A stretch of 64,000 nt of DNA from Nocardioides marinus (GTDB lineage: Bacteria > Pseudomonadota > Alphaproteobacteria > Rhodobacterales > Rhodobacteraceae): the NCBI GenBank assembly GCA_019801415.1, contig JAHVJD010000006.1:1-64000 (forward strand), written 5' to 3'. The position numbers were made by a program, and so were the translations under genes. Under the pieces are notes generated by a model that searched no databases, was not told the DNA's origin, and saw nothing but the letters and a program-made list of their open reading frames with translations. Positions 56,163 through 64,000 of this stretch are shown here, in pieces (positions within the stretch are counted from its first letter, which is position 1; every line of letters starts with the position of its first letter).

Positions 56163-56199
56163 CATAACGTTGACAAAATGTCAGCGTTATGGGTACGAT
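56163..56199 (+). promoter_or_regulatory. Promoter and large operator of the TRAP/pxp operon
   Basis: CATAACGTTGACA (56163-56175) and TGTCAGCGTTATG (56179-56191) match at 12 of 13 positions around AAA. The left arm contains a perfect -35 TTGACA (56170-56175), and TACGAT (56194-56199) lies 18 bases on. A regulator bound here would block RNA polymerase; the MarR protein is the obvious candidate. Confidence 0.75.
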
Positions 56200-56227
56200 A
56201 TGGCAATAACCGTATTGGGAGGTAAAA

Positions 56228-57199
56228 ATGCAGATTACACGTATGCTGGGCGGCGCCCTCGCCGCATTCACCGGGCTGGCCATGTCGGCGCAAGCCGCAA
56301 CCTGGGACATGCCGACGCCCTATCCGGACGCGACATTCCACACCAAGAATATCGCTGAATTTGCAAGCGACGTGGCCGAGGCCACCGATGGCGGACTGGA
56401 GATCAAGGTCCACTCCGCGGGTTCGCTGTTTAAGCACCCCGAAATCAGCAAGGCCGTGCGCAGTGGCCAAGTTCCGATCGGCGAGTTCTTCCTGTCGCTG
56501 CTGGCCAATGACAACCCGGCCTTCGGCGCCGACTCCTTGCCGTTCCTGGCAACCAGCTATGAAGAGGCCGAGCGGCTGTGGGCGGCGCAGAAGGATGTGA
56601 TCGACGGGCTGCTGGACGAGCAGGGGCTGATGGCGCTCTATGCCGTGCCGTGGCCGCCGCAGGGGCTGTATACCACCAAGGAAATCAACAGCGTCGAGGA
56701 TCTGGCAGGCCTGAAGTTCCGCACCTACAACGCCACGCTGGAGCAGTTTGCCAACCTCGCGGGCGCCGCGCCCACCCAGGTTGAGGTCCCGGACATCCCG
56801 CAGGCGTTCAGCACCGGCCGGGTCGAGGCGATGATCACCTCGCCCTCCACCGGGGTGAACTCCAAGGCGTGGGACTTCCTGACTCATTACACCGACATTC
56901 AGGCCTGGATCCCCAAGAACATCGTGGTGGTGAACAAGCGCGCCTTCCGTCGCCTGGACGAGGCCACCCAGACTGCGGTTCTGGAAGCCGCGGCCGCAGC
57001 TGAAGCGCGCGGCTGGGAGATGAGCCGGGCCGAAACCGCGAGCCAGATCGAAGTGCTGAAGGAAAACGGCATCACCGTGTCCGAACCCTCGGCGGAGCTG
57101 ATCGAAGGTCTGCGCGCGATCGGCGCCCAGATGCTGGACAGCTGGAAAGGCGAGGCTGGCGAGGCCGGTGCCACCCTGCTGAACGCCTATCAGCAGTAA
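56228..57199 (+). CDS. TRAP transporter substrate-binding protein DctP
   Basis: A 323-residue DctP-type receptor. The signal peptide ends at AQA (about residue 22) before ATWDMPTPYPDATFHTKNI. The central segment GLKFRTYNATLEQFANLAGAAPTQVEVPDIPQAF contains the Arg that usually binds the substrate carboxylate. GGGAGGT lies just ahead of the ATG at 56228. With DctQ and DctM it imports a carboxylate; the 5-oxoprolinase genes in the same operon point to 5-oxoproline (pyroglutamate). Confidence 0.93.
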   Translation: MQITRMLGGALAAFTGLAMSAQAATWDMPTPYPDATFHTKNIAEFASDVAEATDGGLEIKVHSAGSLFKHPEISKAVRSGQVPIGEFFLSLLANDNPAFGADSLPFLATSYEEAERLWAAQKDVIDGLLDEQGLMALYAVPWPPQGLYTTKEINSVEDLAGLKFRTYNATLEQFANLAGAAPTQVEVPDIPQAFSTGRVEAMITSPSTGVNSKAWDFLTHYTDIQAWIPKNIVVVNKRAFRRLDEATQTAVLEAAAAAEARGWEMSRAETASQIEVLKENGITVSEPSAELIEGLRAIGAQMLDSWKGEAGEAGATLLNAYQQ

Positions 57200-57208
57200 C
57201 CTGAACAC

Positions 57209-57236
57209 GGCCGGACGCCCAGTGCGGCGTTCGGCC
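57209..57236 (+). promoter_or_regulatory. Intercistronic hairpin after dctP
   Basis: GGCCGGACGC (57209-57218) pairs with GCGTTCGGCC (57227-57236), one G-T pair, followed by TCCTTGG. It has the same position as the hairpins after the other binding-protein genes. Confidence 0.5.
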
Positions 57237-57258
57237 TCCTTGGGGAGGAGGAGCAGCC

Positions 57259-57807
57259 ATGCGGCTTGCGCTCGATTTCATATACCGTGCGGCCGGCGGG
57301 CTGGCAGCACTGTTCATCGTGGCCATCGTGGCGCTGGTTTTCGCGCAGGTGTGCCTGAACCTTGCCGACAAGATTGCGGTTGCCGCGACCGGCAGCGGTG
57401 TCGGCCTGACAATCCCGTCTTATGCCGATTTCACCGGCTTTTTCCTGGCGGCCTCCACCTTTCTGGCCCTAGCCTATGCGCTGCGCGCCGGGGGGCATAT
57501 CCGGGTGACGCTGGTGACAAACCGGCTGCCGGCCCGCATCCGTCGCGGGGTTGAAATCGCGGTGGCCTTGCTGGCGCTGGTGATGAGCGGTTACGCCAGC
57601 TGGTACATGGGACTGCTCTGGCTGGAGTCGCTGGAATTTGGCGATCGCAGCTCGGGGATGGTGTCGGTGCCGCTGTGGCTGCCGCAGACGCCGGTTGTGC
57701 TGGGCCTTGCCATCCTCACCCTTGCGCTGGCGGACGAGCTGATCTGCATGCTGCGCGGCGCGCTGCCCTCCTGGGAGGGCAAGGGCGAAAATCTTCTGAG
57801 CGAATAG
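57259..57807 (+). CDS. TRAP transporter small permease DctQ
   Basis: A 182-residue membrane protein with four helices (about 10-35, 55-78, 92-112, 135-160), the DctQ layout. GGGAGGAGGAGC precedes the ATG. It joins DctM in the inner membrane. Confidence 0.9.
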   Translation: MRLALDFIYRAAGGLAALFIVAIVALVFAQVCLNLADKIAVAATGSGVGLTIPSYADFTGFFLAASTFLALAYALRAGGHIRVTLVTNRLPARIRRGVEIAVALLALVMSGYASWYMGLLWLESLEFGDRSSGMVSVPLWLPQTPVVLGLAILTLALADELICMLRGALPSWEGKGENLLSE

Positions 57808-57816
57808 GGGATCATC

Positions 57817-59112
57817 ATGTCGGTTGCCGCGCTTTCCATCATTCTCCTGTTCCTTCTGTTCCTGTTCCTGGGCGCCGGTCTGTGGGTGGCCTTTGCCCTC
57901 TTGGGCGTGGGCATCGCTGCCATGGCGCTGTTCACCGAAGCGCCGCTGGGGCTGGTGATGGCCACCACCATGTGGGGCCACAGCAACTCCTGGGCGCTGG
58001 CGGCGCTGCCGTTGTTCATCTGGATGGGCGAAATTCTGTTCCGCTCGCGCCTGTCGGAGGACATGTTCACCGGCCTGTCGCCGTGGATGAACCGGCTGCC
58101 GGGGCAGTTGCTGCACGTAAATGTATTTGCCTGCGGCATCTTTGCTGCCGTGTCGGGGTCGTCCGCGGCTACCGCCGCCACCATCGGCAAGCTGTCGATC
58201 CCGGAGTTGGCGCGCCGCGGCTACCCTGAAAAGCTGGTGATCGGCACGCTGGCGGGCTCCGCCACGCTGGGCTTGCTGATCCCGCCCTCGATCATCCTGA
58301 TCGTCTATGGCGTGGCGACCGAGCAATCCATCGCCCGTCTGTTCGTCGCGGGCGTGCTGCCGGGCGTGCTGCTGGTTGGCCTGTTCGTCGGCTACGTGGT
58401 GGTCTGGGCGCTGCTGAACCGCAGCAAGCTGCCGACCGAGGATATGGCCGCCACTTTCCGCGAGAAGCTGAAGCGCGCTCGCAGGCTTTTGCCGGTGGTG
58501 CTGTTGATCGGCGGCGTGATCGGCTCGATCTATGCGGGCATTGCCTCGCCCACCGATGCCGCCGCCGTTGGCGTGGTGCTCGCACTGCTGCTGTCGTGGC
58601 AGTCCGGCTCACTTACCCGCGAAAGCTTCACCGCGGGGCTGATGGGGGCGACCGTCACCTCCTGCATGATCGCGTTCATCCTGGCGGGGGCGTCCTTCCT
58701 CACCGTGGCGATGGGCTTTACCGGCATTCCGCGCATTCTGGCCGAGTGGATCGGCTCCCTGAACCTCTCGACCTTCACCCTGCTGGCAGCGCTGACCATC
58801 TTTTTCGTGATCATGGGCTGCTTCCTTGACGGTATTTCGGTGGTGGTGCTGACTGCCTCGGTGATCATGCCAATGGTGCTGGAAGCGGGCATCGATCCCT
58901 TGTGGTTCGGCATCTTCCTGGTGATCGTGGTGGAGATGTCGCAGATCACGCCGCCGGTCGGCTTCAACCTGTTCGTGCTGCAATCGCTGACCGGGCGGGA
59001 CATTCTGACTGTGGCCAAAGCGGCGTTGCCGTTCTTCTTCCTGATGATCGTGGCGCTGGTACTGATCGTGTTGTTCCCCTCAATCGTAACCTACCTGCCG
59101 GAGCAGATGTGA
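57817..59112 (+). CDS. TRAP transporter large permease DctM
   Basis: A 431-residue permease with about 12 helices. Gly/Ser-rich re-entrant segments, AAVSGSSAATAATIGKLSIPEL and PPSIILIVYGVATEQSIARLFVAG in the first half, and GCFLDGISVVVLTASVIMPM and ITPPVGFNLFVLQ in the second, are typical. Its stop overlaps pxpB (TGATG), which ties transport to 5-oxoproline hydrolysis. Confidence 0.95.
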   Translation: MSVAALSIILLFLLFLFLGAGLWVAFALLGVGIAAMALFTEAPLGLVMATTMWGHSNSWALAALPLFIWMGEILFRSRLSEDMFTGLSPWMNRLPGQLLHVNVFACGIFAAVSGSSAATAATIGKLSIPELARRGYPEKLVIGTLAGSATLGLLIPPSIILIVYGVATEQSIARLFVAGVLPGVLLVGLFVGYVVVWALLNRSKLPTEDMAATFREKLKRARRLLPVVLLIGGVIGSIYAGIASPTDAAAVGVVLALLLSWQSGSLTRESFTAGLMGATVTSCMIAFILAGASFLTVAMGFTGIPRILAEWIGSLNLSTFTLLAALTIFFVIMGCFLDGISVVVLTASVIMPMVLEAGIDPLWFGIFLVIVVEMSQITPPVGFNLFVLQSLTGRDILTVAKAALPFFFLMIVALVLIVLFPSIVTYLPEQM

Positions 59113-59858
59113 TGGTTGCGGCGCGTGTGGAAACATCTGTTCCCGAGATCCGCACGGTGGGCGTGGACGGGATGCTGGTAAGCTTCGGCAGCCGCCTGAG
59201 TGAGCCGGCCAACCGCGCCGCGCTGGCCTTCCGTGCGGCCTTGGCAAAGGAAAGCTGGGACGGGGTCGAGGAAGTGTCGAGCTCGCTGGTTTCTGCCTAT
59301 GTGCGGTTTGACCTGCGGCATCTGAACCATGCTGATTTGCGGGCGCGGCTGGAGAACCTTCTGGCACAGCGCGACTGGTACGCGGCCGGGCTGCCCGACA
59401 AGCGCCGTCTGTGGCGGATCCCGGCTGTCTTCGGCACGGATCTGGCACCTCAGCTGCCGCAGGCCGCAGAGGCAGCTGGCATGACCGAAGCAGAAGCGGT
59501 GGCCTCGCTGTCGTCAGCGCGGGTGCGGGTGCAGACCATCGGATTTGCCCCGGGTCAACCCTATCTGGGTGAGTTGCCCGAGGCCTGGGACATCCCGCGC
59601 CAGAGCCAGCTGACCTCCCGCATCCCTGAGGGCGCATTGGCGGTGGCGATCCGCCAGCTGGTCCTGTTCTCGGTCGCAACGCCAACCGGTTGGATGCACG
59701 CAGGCCAGACCGCGGTGCGGCTGTTCCGTCCCGATGCGGAGGAGCCGTTCCTGCTACGCCCTGGCGATGAGGTGCAGTTCACTTCGGTCACGCCGGAGGA
59801 GTTGCAGGGTTTGAGGCGCGATCCGCTAGGCGGCGCCAAGGCGGAGGATCTGGCATGA
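59112..59858 (+). CDS. pxpB: 5-oxoprolinase subunit PxpB
   Basis: A 248-residue PxpB (KipI-like, cyclophilin-type fold). The central QTIGFAPGQPYLGEL and the C-terminal VFSVATPTGWMHAG-like FSVATPTGWMHAGQTAVRLF and LLRPGDEVQFTSVT are family-typical. With PxpC and PxpA it forms the ATP-dependent prokaryotic 5-oxoprolinase, giving glutamate. The start overlaps dctM and the end overlaps pxpC (ATGA). Confidence 0.92.
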   Translation: MVAARVETSVPEIRTVGVDGMLVSFGSRLSEPANRAALAFRAALAKESWDGVEEVSSSLVSAYVRFDLRHLNHADLRARLENLLAQRDWYAAGLPDKRRLWRIPAVFGTDLAPQLPQAAEAAGMTEAEAVASLSSARVRVQTIGFAPGQPYLGELPEAWDIPRQSQLTSRIPEGALAVAIRQLVLFSVATPTGWMHAGQTAVRLFRPDAEEPFLLRPGDEVQFTSVTPEELQGLRRDPLGGAKAEDLA

Positions 59859-60871
59859 CCGGAACTCTGACAATTCTGCGCGCCGGGCCGGGGTTGACGG
59901 TTCAGGACGGCGGCCGGACCGGCTGGCTGGAATACGGTGTCTCCCGTGGCGGTGCTGCCGACCGGCTGGCGCTGGCCGAGGGCGCGGCTTTGCTGGGGCA
60001 GGGCGCGGATCTGGCGGCGATCGAGATGGCCGGGATGGGAGGGGAGTTTCAGGCGGACACGGATCTGCGGATCGCGCTGACCGGTGCGCCGATGCGGGCC
60101 AGCATCGACGGCGCGGCCGTGGCCTGGAACGCCAGCCATCTGCTGCCCGCAGGGGCGCGGCTGATAATTGGTGCGGCGCGCAGCGGTAGCTACGGTTATC
60201 TGCATGTCGGCGGCGGCTTTCAGGCGCCGGAGCATCTGGGCGCTCGCTCGGCGCATCTGGCCGCGGGTATCGGTGCGCCGCTGGCTGAAGGCGATGCGCT
60301 GGAGGTCGGCCCAGACTCTGGGCGTACCACTGGCTTGGGCCTTGTGTCGGAAGACCGGTTTGAGGGCGGCATCGTGCGGGTCGTCGCCAGTCTGCAGACC
60401 ACACTGTTTCCAGACGCCGAATTGAAGCGCTTCGAGCAGACCACCTTTCGCCGCGGCGCGCGCGGCAATCGCATGGGTGTGCCGATGGAAAGTGACGGCG
60501 AGGGGTTCCGGACAGAAGGCGCACGCTCTGTCGTGTCCGAGGTGATCGTGCCCGGCGACATCCAGGTGACCGGTGACGGCACGCCCTATGTGCTTCTGGC
60601 CGAAAGTCAGACCACTGGCGGCTATCCCCGGATCGGGACGGTGGTGCCCTGCGACCTGCCGCGGCTGGCACAGGCGGCAGCAGGCGTGGCTGTTCAATTC
60701 CGCTTTATTCCCCTGGACGAAGCGGTCGAACTGGAACGCGCGGAGGCCGAACGTCGCAAGGGGCTGCGCGGCCAGTGTGTTCCGCTGATCCGCGATCCGC
60801 GCACCATGACCAACCTGCTGTCCTATCAGCTGATCAGCGGGGCAATTGCCCGCGAAGAAGATGTTCTGTGA
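59855..60871 (+). CDS. pxpC: 5-oxoprolinase subunit PxpC
   Basis: A 338-residue PxpC (KipA/biotin-dependent carboxyltransferase-like). Marks are AGPGLTVQDGGRTGWLEYGVSRGGAADRLALAEG at the N-terminus, SGSYGYLHVGGGF, RGARGNRMGVPM and TTGGYPRIGTVVPCDLPRLAQ. It is the partner of PxpB in the ATP-dependent step. Confidence 0.93.
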   Translation: MTGTLTILRAGPGLTVQDGGRTGWLEYGVSRGGAADRLALAEGAALLGQGADLAAIEMAGMGGEFQADTDLRIALTGAPMRASIDGAAVAWNASHLLPAGARLIIGAARSGSYGYLHVGGGFQAPEHLGARSAHLAAGIGAPLAEGDALEVGPDSGRTTGLGLVSEDRFEGGIVRVVASLQTTLFPDAELKRFEQTTFRRGARGNRMGVPMESDGEGFRTEGARSVVSEVIVPGDIQVTGDGTPYVLLAESQTTGGYPRIGTVVPCDLPRLAQAAAGVAVQFRFIPLDEAVELERAEAERRKGLRGQCVPLIRDPRTMTNLLSYQLISGAIAREEDVL

Positions 60872-60880
60872 GGAAATGAC

Positions 60881-61654
60881 ATGACCCGAACTGTCGATCT
60901 GAATGCCGATATGGGGGAAAGCTTTGGTGCCTGGTCGCTGGGCGATGACGCCGGGTTGCTGGACATTGTGACCTCGGCGAACATCGCCTGCGGCTATCAC
61001 GCGGGCGATCCGGACGTCATGGCCGCGACGATGAAGATTGCGGTCGCCAACGGCACCGGCATCGGCGCGCACCCAGGGTTTCCGGACCTTCAGGGCTTTG
61101 GCCGTCGTCGCATGTCGGTGCCGAATGAGACCCTTGGGAACATGGTTCGCTACCAGCTCGGCGCGGCGCAGGCGATGGCGCGCGCAGCAGGCGGCGAGGT
61201 GCGGCACCTGAAACTGCACGGAGCCCTTGCGAATATGGCTTCCGAGAACGTGGAGATGGCCCGCGCCTGTTACGAGGCGGCTTTGTCGGTTGATCCGGAG
61301 ATCATCGTGATGGTCTTGGCCGGCACTGCGCAGCAGCAGGCAGCGCAGGAACTGGACTGCAAAACCGCGTGTGAAATCTTCGCTGACCGGGCTTACAACA
61401 ACGATGCCACATTGGTCGACCGCAGCCTGCCGGGTGCGGTGATCCATGACCCGGCTGAGGCGGGGCGGCGCATGGTGGACATGGTGCGCGAAGGCGCCAT
61501 CATCACGGCTGACGGTACGCGTATTCCAACGCGGATCGATACCATCTGCCTGCATGGCGACACGCCGACGGCCCTTGCGATTGCGCAGGCTGTTCGCAGT
61601 GCGCTGCTGGAAAGTGGCGTCAGCCTTGCTCAATTCAAGGGCGCAAAGGTCTAA
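60881..61654 (+). CDS. pxpA: 5-oxoprolinase subunit PxpA
   Basis: A 257-residue LamB/YcsF-family protein. The N-terminal DLNADMGESFGAW, SANIACGYHAGDP, GIGAHPGFPDLQGFGRR, VRHLKLHGAL and EIFADRAYNNDATLVDR are diagnostic. It opens the phosphorylated 5-oxoproline ring. The start is nine bases after pxpC. Together pxpBCA supply the complete enzyme for the imported substrate. Confidence 0.95.
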   Translation: MTRTVDLNADMGESFGAWSLGDDAGLLDIVTSANIACGYHAGDPDVMAATMKIAVANGTGIGAHPGFPDLQGFGRRRMSVPNETLGNMVRYQLGAAQAMARAAGGEVRHLKLHGALANMASENVEMARACYEAALSVDPEIIVMVLAGTAQQQAAQELDCKTACEIFADRAYNNDATLVDRSLPGAVIHDPAEAGRRMVDMVREGAIITADGTRIPTRIDTICLHGDTPTALAIAQAVRSALLESGVSLAQFKGAKV

Positions 61655-61663
61655 AGCACCGGC

Positions 61664-61695
61664 AGGCCGACCGCCAAGGTCGGTCTGCGCGGGTT
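61664..61695 (+). terminator. Probable terminator after pxpA
   Basis: AGGCCGACC (61664-61672) pairs with GGTCGGTCT (61678-61686), loop GCCAA, one G-T pair. TTTT follows only after GCGCGGG, so it is a weak terminator. Confidence 0.5.
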
Positions 61696-61835
61696 TTGAA
61701 CACATTTCCCTCGCGGTCGCCGCAACGGGCGGCCCGCAGCCCCAAATATCTGGCGTGACGATATCCTTTGATTTCCTTTTGCATCCCGGCGGGTTAACAA
61801 TCCTGTCGAATAAGCGTCAGCACGAGGGACAGACC

Positions 61836-62951
61836 ATGGATACCCCCACCGCCCCAAAAGCCGGAGCCATGCTGCATTTGCGTGGCAATACCCTGTCCGA
61901 GGGGGATCCGGTGGCTCTGCCGCTCACGCAAAGCTCGATGTATCATCTGCCGGGCGATTGGTCGGGCGGTCCCAGCTATGGCCGGGCCGACAACGCGACC
62001 TGGGAGCACCTTGAACATGTTTTGGCCTACCTGGAGGACGCGCCGGTTCTGGCCTACCCTTCCGGCATGGCGGCAATTTCCGCGTCGCTCTTTGCCTGCG
62101 TCAAGGCTGGATCCCGGATCCTGATCCCCTCGGATGGCTACTATGTTACCCGTCGGCTGAGCGAACGCTTCCTTGCACAGCTGGGCGTCGAGGTTGACCA
62201 GCGCCCCAGTGCCAGCTTCGCCGAGGGTGGTTTCGCGGGCTACGATGTGGTCTTTGCCGAGACGCCTTCGAACCCCGGTCTGGAACTCTGCGACTTGCGC
62301 GCCGTTTCGCAGGAAGTGCATGCCGCGGGCGGCACTCTGATCGTCGACAACACCACGATGACCCCGTTGGGCCAGCGCCCTTTGGAGCTGGGAGCGGATG
62401 TGGTTGTTGCTTCCGACACCAAGGCGCCGGGTGGTCATTCCGATGTTCTGATGGGCCATTTGGCGACCCGAAACCCCGACATTCTTCAGGCCGCGCGCGA
62501 GTGGCGTCAGTTTGGCGGTGGCATTCCTGGTCCGCAGGAGGCCTGGCTTGCGCATCGCGGGCTTGAAACGCTGGAACTGCGGTTTGACCGAATGTGCAAT
62601 ACCGCAGAACTTCTTGCGGAGCGGCTGGCAGCCCATCCCAAAGTGGGCGAGGTGCGCTATCCGGGTTTGCCGCAAGATCCTGCGCATGCGCTGGCCAAAC
62701 GGCAGATGGCGCGTTTCGGGTTCCTGATCTCGCTGACGCTTGACAGTGCCGAGCAGGCCGATGCCTTCATCAACGGCTGCCCGCTACTGCGCGCGGCGAC
62801 GTCGTTTGGCGGTGTGCACAGTTCTGCCGAACGGCGCGCGCGCTGGGGGGATGATGTCGCTCCGGGCTTCGTGCGGCTGTCGGTCGGTACCGAACCGGCC
62901 GAGGAACTGTGGAGCGCCATCGCGGCATCCCTTGACGCGCTGGACAGCTGA
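61836..62951 (+). CDS. Cys/Met-metabolism PLP-dependent enzyme (cystathionine gamma-lyase type)
   Basis: A 371-residue fold-type I PLP enzyme. The substrate loop SYGRADNATWEHLE, VLAYPSGMAAISASLFA, FAETPSNPGLELCDL, LIVDNTTMTPLGQRPLELGAD and the PLP-Lys segment ASDTKAPGGHSDVLMG are typical, as is SFGGVHSSAERRARWG near the end. It would cleave or transfer groups at the gamma carbon of cystathionine or homoserine derivatives. The ATG at 61836 follows GAGGGACAGACC. It lies 181 bases beyond pxpA with a hairpin between, so it is probably transcribed separately. Confidence 0.9.
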   Translation: MDTPTAPKAGAMLHLRGNTLSEGDPVALPLTQSSMYHLPGDWSGGPSYGRADNATWEHLEHVLAYLEDAPVLAYPSGMAAISASLFACVKAGSRILIPSDGYYVTRRLSERFLAQLGVEVDQRPSASFAEGGFAGYDVVFAETPSNPGLELCDLRAVSQEVHAAGGTLIVDNTTMTPLGQRPLELGADVVVASDTKAPGGHSDVLMGHLATRNPDILQAAREWRQFGGGIPGPQEAWLAHRGLETLELRFDRMCNTAELLAERLAAHPKVGEVRYPGLPQDPAHALAKRQMARFGFLISLTLDSAEQADAFINGCPLLRAATSFGGVHSSAERRARWGDDVAPGFVRLSVGTEPAEELWSAIAASLDALDS

Positions 62952-63281
62952 CCCTGTCGGGCGCAACCCTCCGCTGCAGAGTGATTAGAATTGAACGGAC
63001 CCGAACCGTCGAGGCCGCGCCCGACCGGTGTCCGGGGCCGTTGATTTCGCGCGGTCCGCCGTAAAGCATTGAAAGTCTATAAAATATCCCAAGGATAACA
63101 AACGTCTACCGTGCTCGCCCGACCTTCTGGCGGATTTGCCGGCGTGTCAGCCCTGTCGGAACGTGCAAGCTGGCGAGATTTTTCGCCTGATTTACGATAT
63201 ACGTTTTGTCAGGGAATTCCTGTCTAGGCTGCTCAAATCCCGGATCCATGCCGGAATCCGCCTTGCAGGAGTTTGCCTCGT
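62952..63281 (+). other. Intergenic region before chemoreceptor-like gene
   Basis: These 330 bases have no convincing gene. An AT-rich stretch near 63065-63105 (TTGAAAGTCTATAAAATATC) could hold a promoter for the next gene. Confidence 0.4.
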
Positions 63282-64000
63282 ATGTCCCGTTTGCCGCGTC
63301 TGACCAAATTGCCGCTGAAGCTGAAGCTGCCGTTGATCATGGTAGCGTTGACCGGCGCCTTTCTGGTGACCGTGTCCTTGCTGGTCTATTCGGTCGCCGA
63401 GCGCAGTATCCGTGAAAACGCCTTCTCGGCGCAGGAAATTGAGGCGAAATCCGGCGCCCAGGCGCTGTCCTTCCTGATTCAGGCGGCGCGCTCGGACGTG
63501 TCCAGCCTTGCAGGGCAGCCTGCGGTGTTCCGCGCCATCAGCAATTTCGAGCGTGTGATCGGCATGGTCGAAGAGGACGATCCGGTCGCGTATCTGAAAC
63601 AGACCTATGCAGCGGAGAACCCCCATCCCGCCCATCAGCGGGAGGAGCTTCTGGATGCCGGTGATGGCAGCTACTACAATCAGTCGCATGTGACCTACCA
63701 TCCCACATTCCTGCAGAGCCTGCGGCTGAACGGCTACCAGGATCTGTACCTGATCAGTGCCGCTGGGCAGGTCGTCTATTCGGTGCGCAAGCAGGGCGAT
63801 TTCATGACTGCGGTTCAGGATGCGCCGAAGAGCGGATTGGCGCAGGTTTTCAACGCCGCGCTGGAGGCCGAACCCGGAACCGTGGTGACCGCGGATTTTG
63901 CCAGCTATGCCCATAGTGCCGATGGTGTGGCTGCCTTCATGGCCGCTCCGGTATTTACCAAGAGCAAGAAGATTGCAGGTGTCATTGCCGTGCAGTTCGG
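63282..64000 (+). CDS. Methyl-accepting chemotaxis-like sensor protein, N-terminal part (cut by window edge)
   Basis: An open frame from the ATG at 63282 to the right edge (239 codons visible), with CAGGAG upstream. A basic start (MSRLPRLTKLPLKLKLP) is followed by a membrane helix around residues 18-40. A long extracytoplasmic region follows, with HVTYHPTFLQSLRLNGYQDLYLISAAGQVVYSVRKQGDF and a later AAPVF...IAGVIAVQFG segment. This is the layout of CACHE-domain chemoreceptors, though a sensor kinase or cyclase with the same front end cannot be excluded. The signalling domain is beyond the window. Confidence 0.7.
   Translation, partial: MSRLPRLTKLPLKLKLPLIMVALTGAFLVTVSLLVYSVAERSIRENAFSAQEIEAKSGAQALSFLIQAARSDVSSLAGQPAVFRAISNFERVIGMVEEDDPVAYLKQTYAAENPHPAHQREELLDAGDGSYYNQSHVTYHPTFLQSLRLNGYQDLYLISAAGQVVYSVRKQGDFMTAVQDAPKSGLAQVFNAALEAEPGTVVTADFASYAHSADGVAAFMAAPVFTKSKKIAGVIAVQF

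Overview
The window reads as a replicon of a marine Rhodobacterales (Roseobacter-group) alphaproteobacterium. This rests on high GC, a repABC replication/partition module, many TRAP and ABC solute transporters in small-molecule catabolic operons, LacI/MarR-type local regulators, and a complete Na+-NQR operon. The repABC module lies in the middle (27.3-30.8 kb). It is flanked by metabolic genes (hut, nqr, the start of pntA), so a chromid or large megaplasmid is more likely than a small plasmid. I cannot name the species.

Layout. (1) 0-7.8 kb: a LacI-controlled catabolic cluster with a HisD/HpsN-type dehydrogenase, an SDR and the start of pntA in one minus-strand operon, a TAXI-TRAP transporter operon, the LacI regulator, and a divergent HpcH/HpaI-type aldolase. 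Three similar inverted repeats (TGAAA..TTTCA) lie at its promoters. (2) 7.9-21.8 kb: a divergent promoter with two TGCA-n6-TGCA operators drives one minus-strand NTF2/SnoaL-like gene. In the other direction it drives a roughly 12.8-kb operon: carbohydrate-type ABC transporter, NTF2-like protein, a second near-identical HisD/HpsN copy, two more NTF2-like proteins, SDR, LacI, bicupin, alpha/beta hydrolase and RraA-type aldolase, closed by a strong terminator. I do not recognise this pathway; it is the best candidate for an undescribed system. (3) 21.8-27.0 kb: histidine utilisation hutIHGU. (4) 27.0-30.8 kb: repABC with three perfect TTGTCAGCTGACAA palindromes (parS candidates) and a well-formed counter-transcribed RNA between repB and repC. 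(5) 31.4-40.4 kb: nqrABCDEF, then a ParDE-like toxin-antitoxin pair, a CBS-domain protein and a small membrane protein, then the NQR maturation genes apbE and nqrM. (6) 40.7-55.4 kb: a second long catabolic operon behind two TGGAACGTTCCA operators: Gfo/Idh oxidoreductase, CoA-transferase, enoyl-CoA hydratase-like protein, aldehyde dehydrogenase, sugar-type ABC transporter, two GMC oxidoreductases, SDR, Dabb protein and a DUF993 protein. (7) 55.5-61.7 kb: a MarR regulator divergent from a DctPQM TRAP transporter joined to the 5-oxoprolinase genes pxpBCA. (8) 61.8-64.0 kb: a Cys/Met-metabolism PLP enzyme and the start of a chemoreceptor-like protein cut by the window edge.

Common design. Each transport operon couples uptake to oxidation, and translational overlaps (ATGA/TGATG) are frequent. 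A GC-rich hairpin follows the solute-binding-protein gene in all five transporter operons. Predicted substrates are inferences from gene content, because no substrate-specific diagnostic gene is present except in hut and the 5-oxoprolinase operon.
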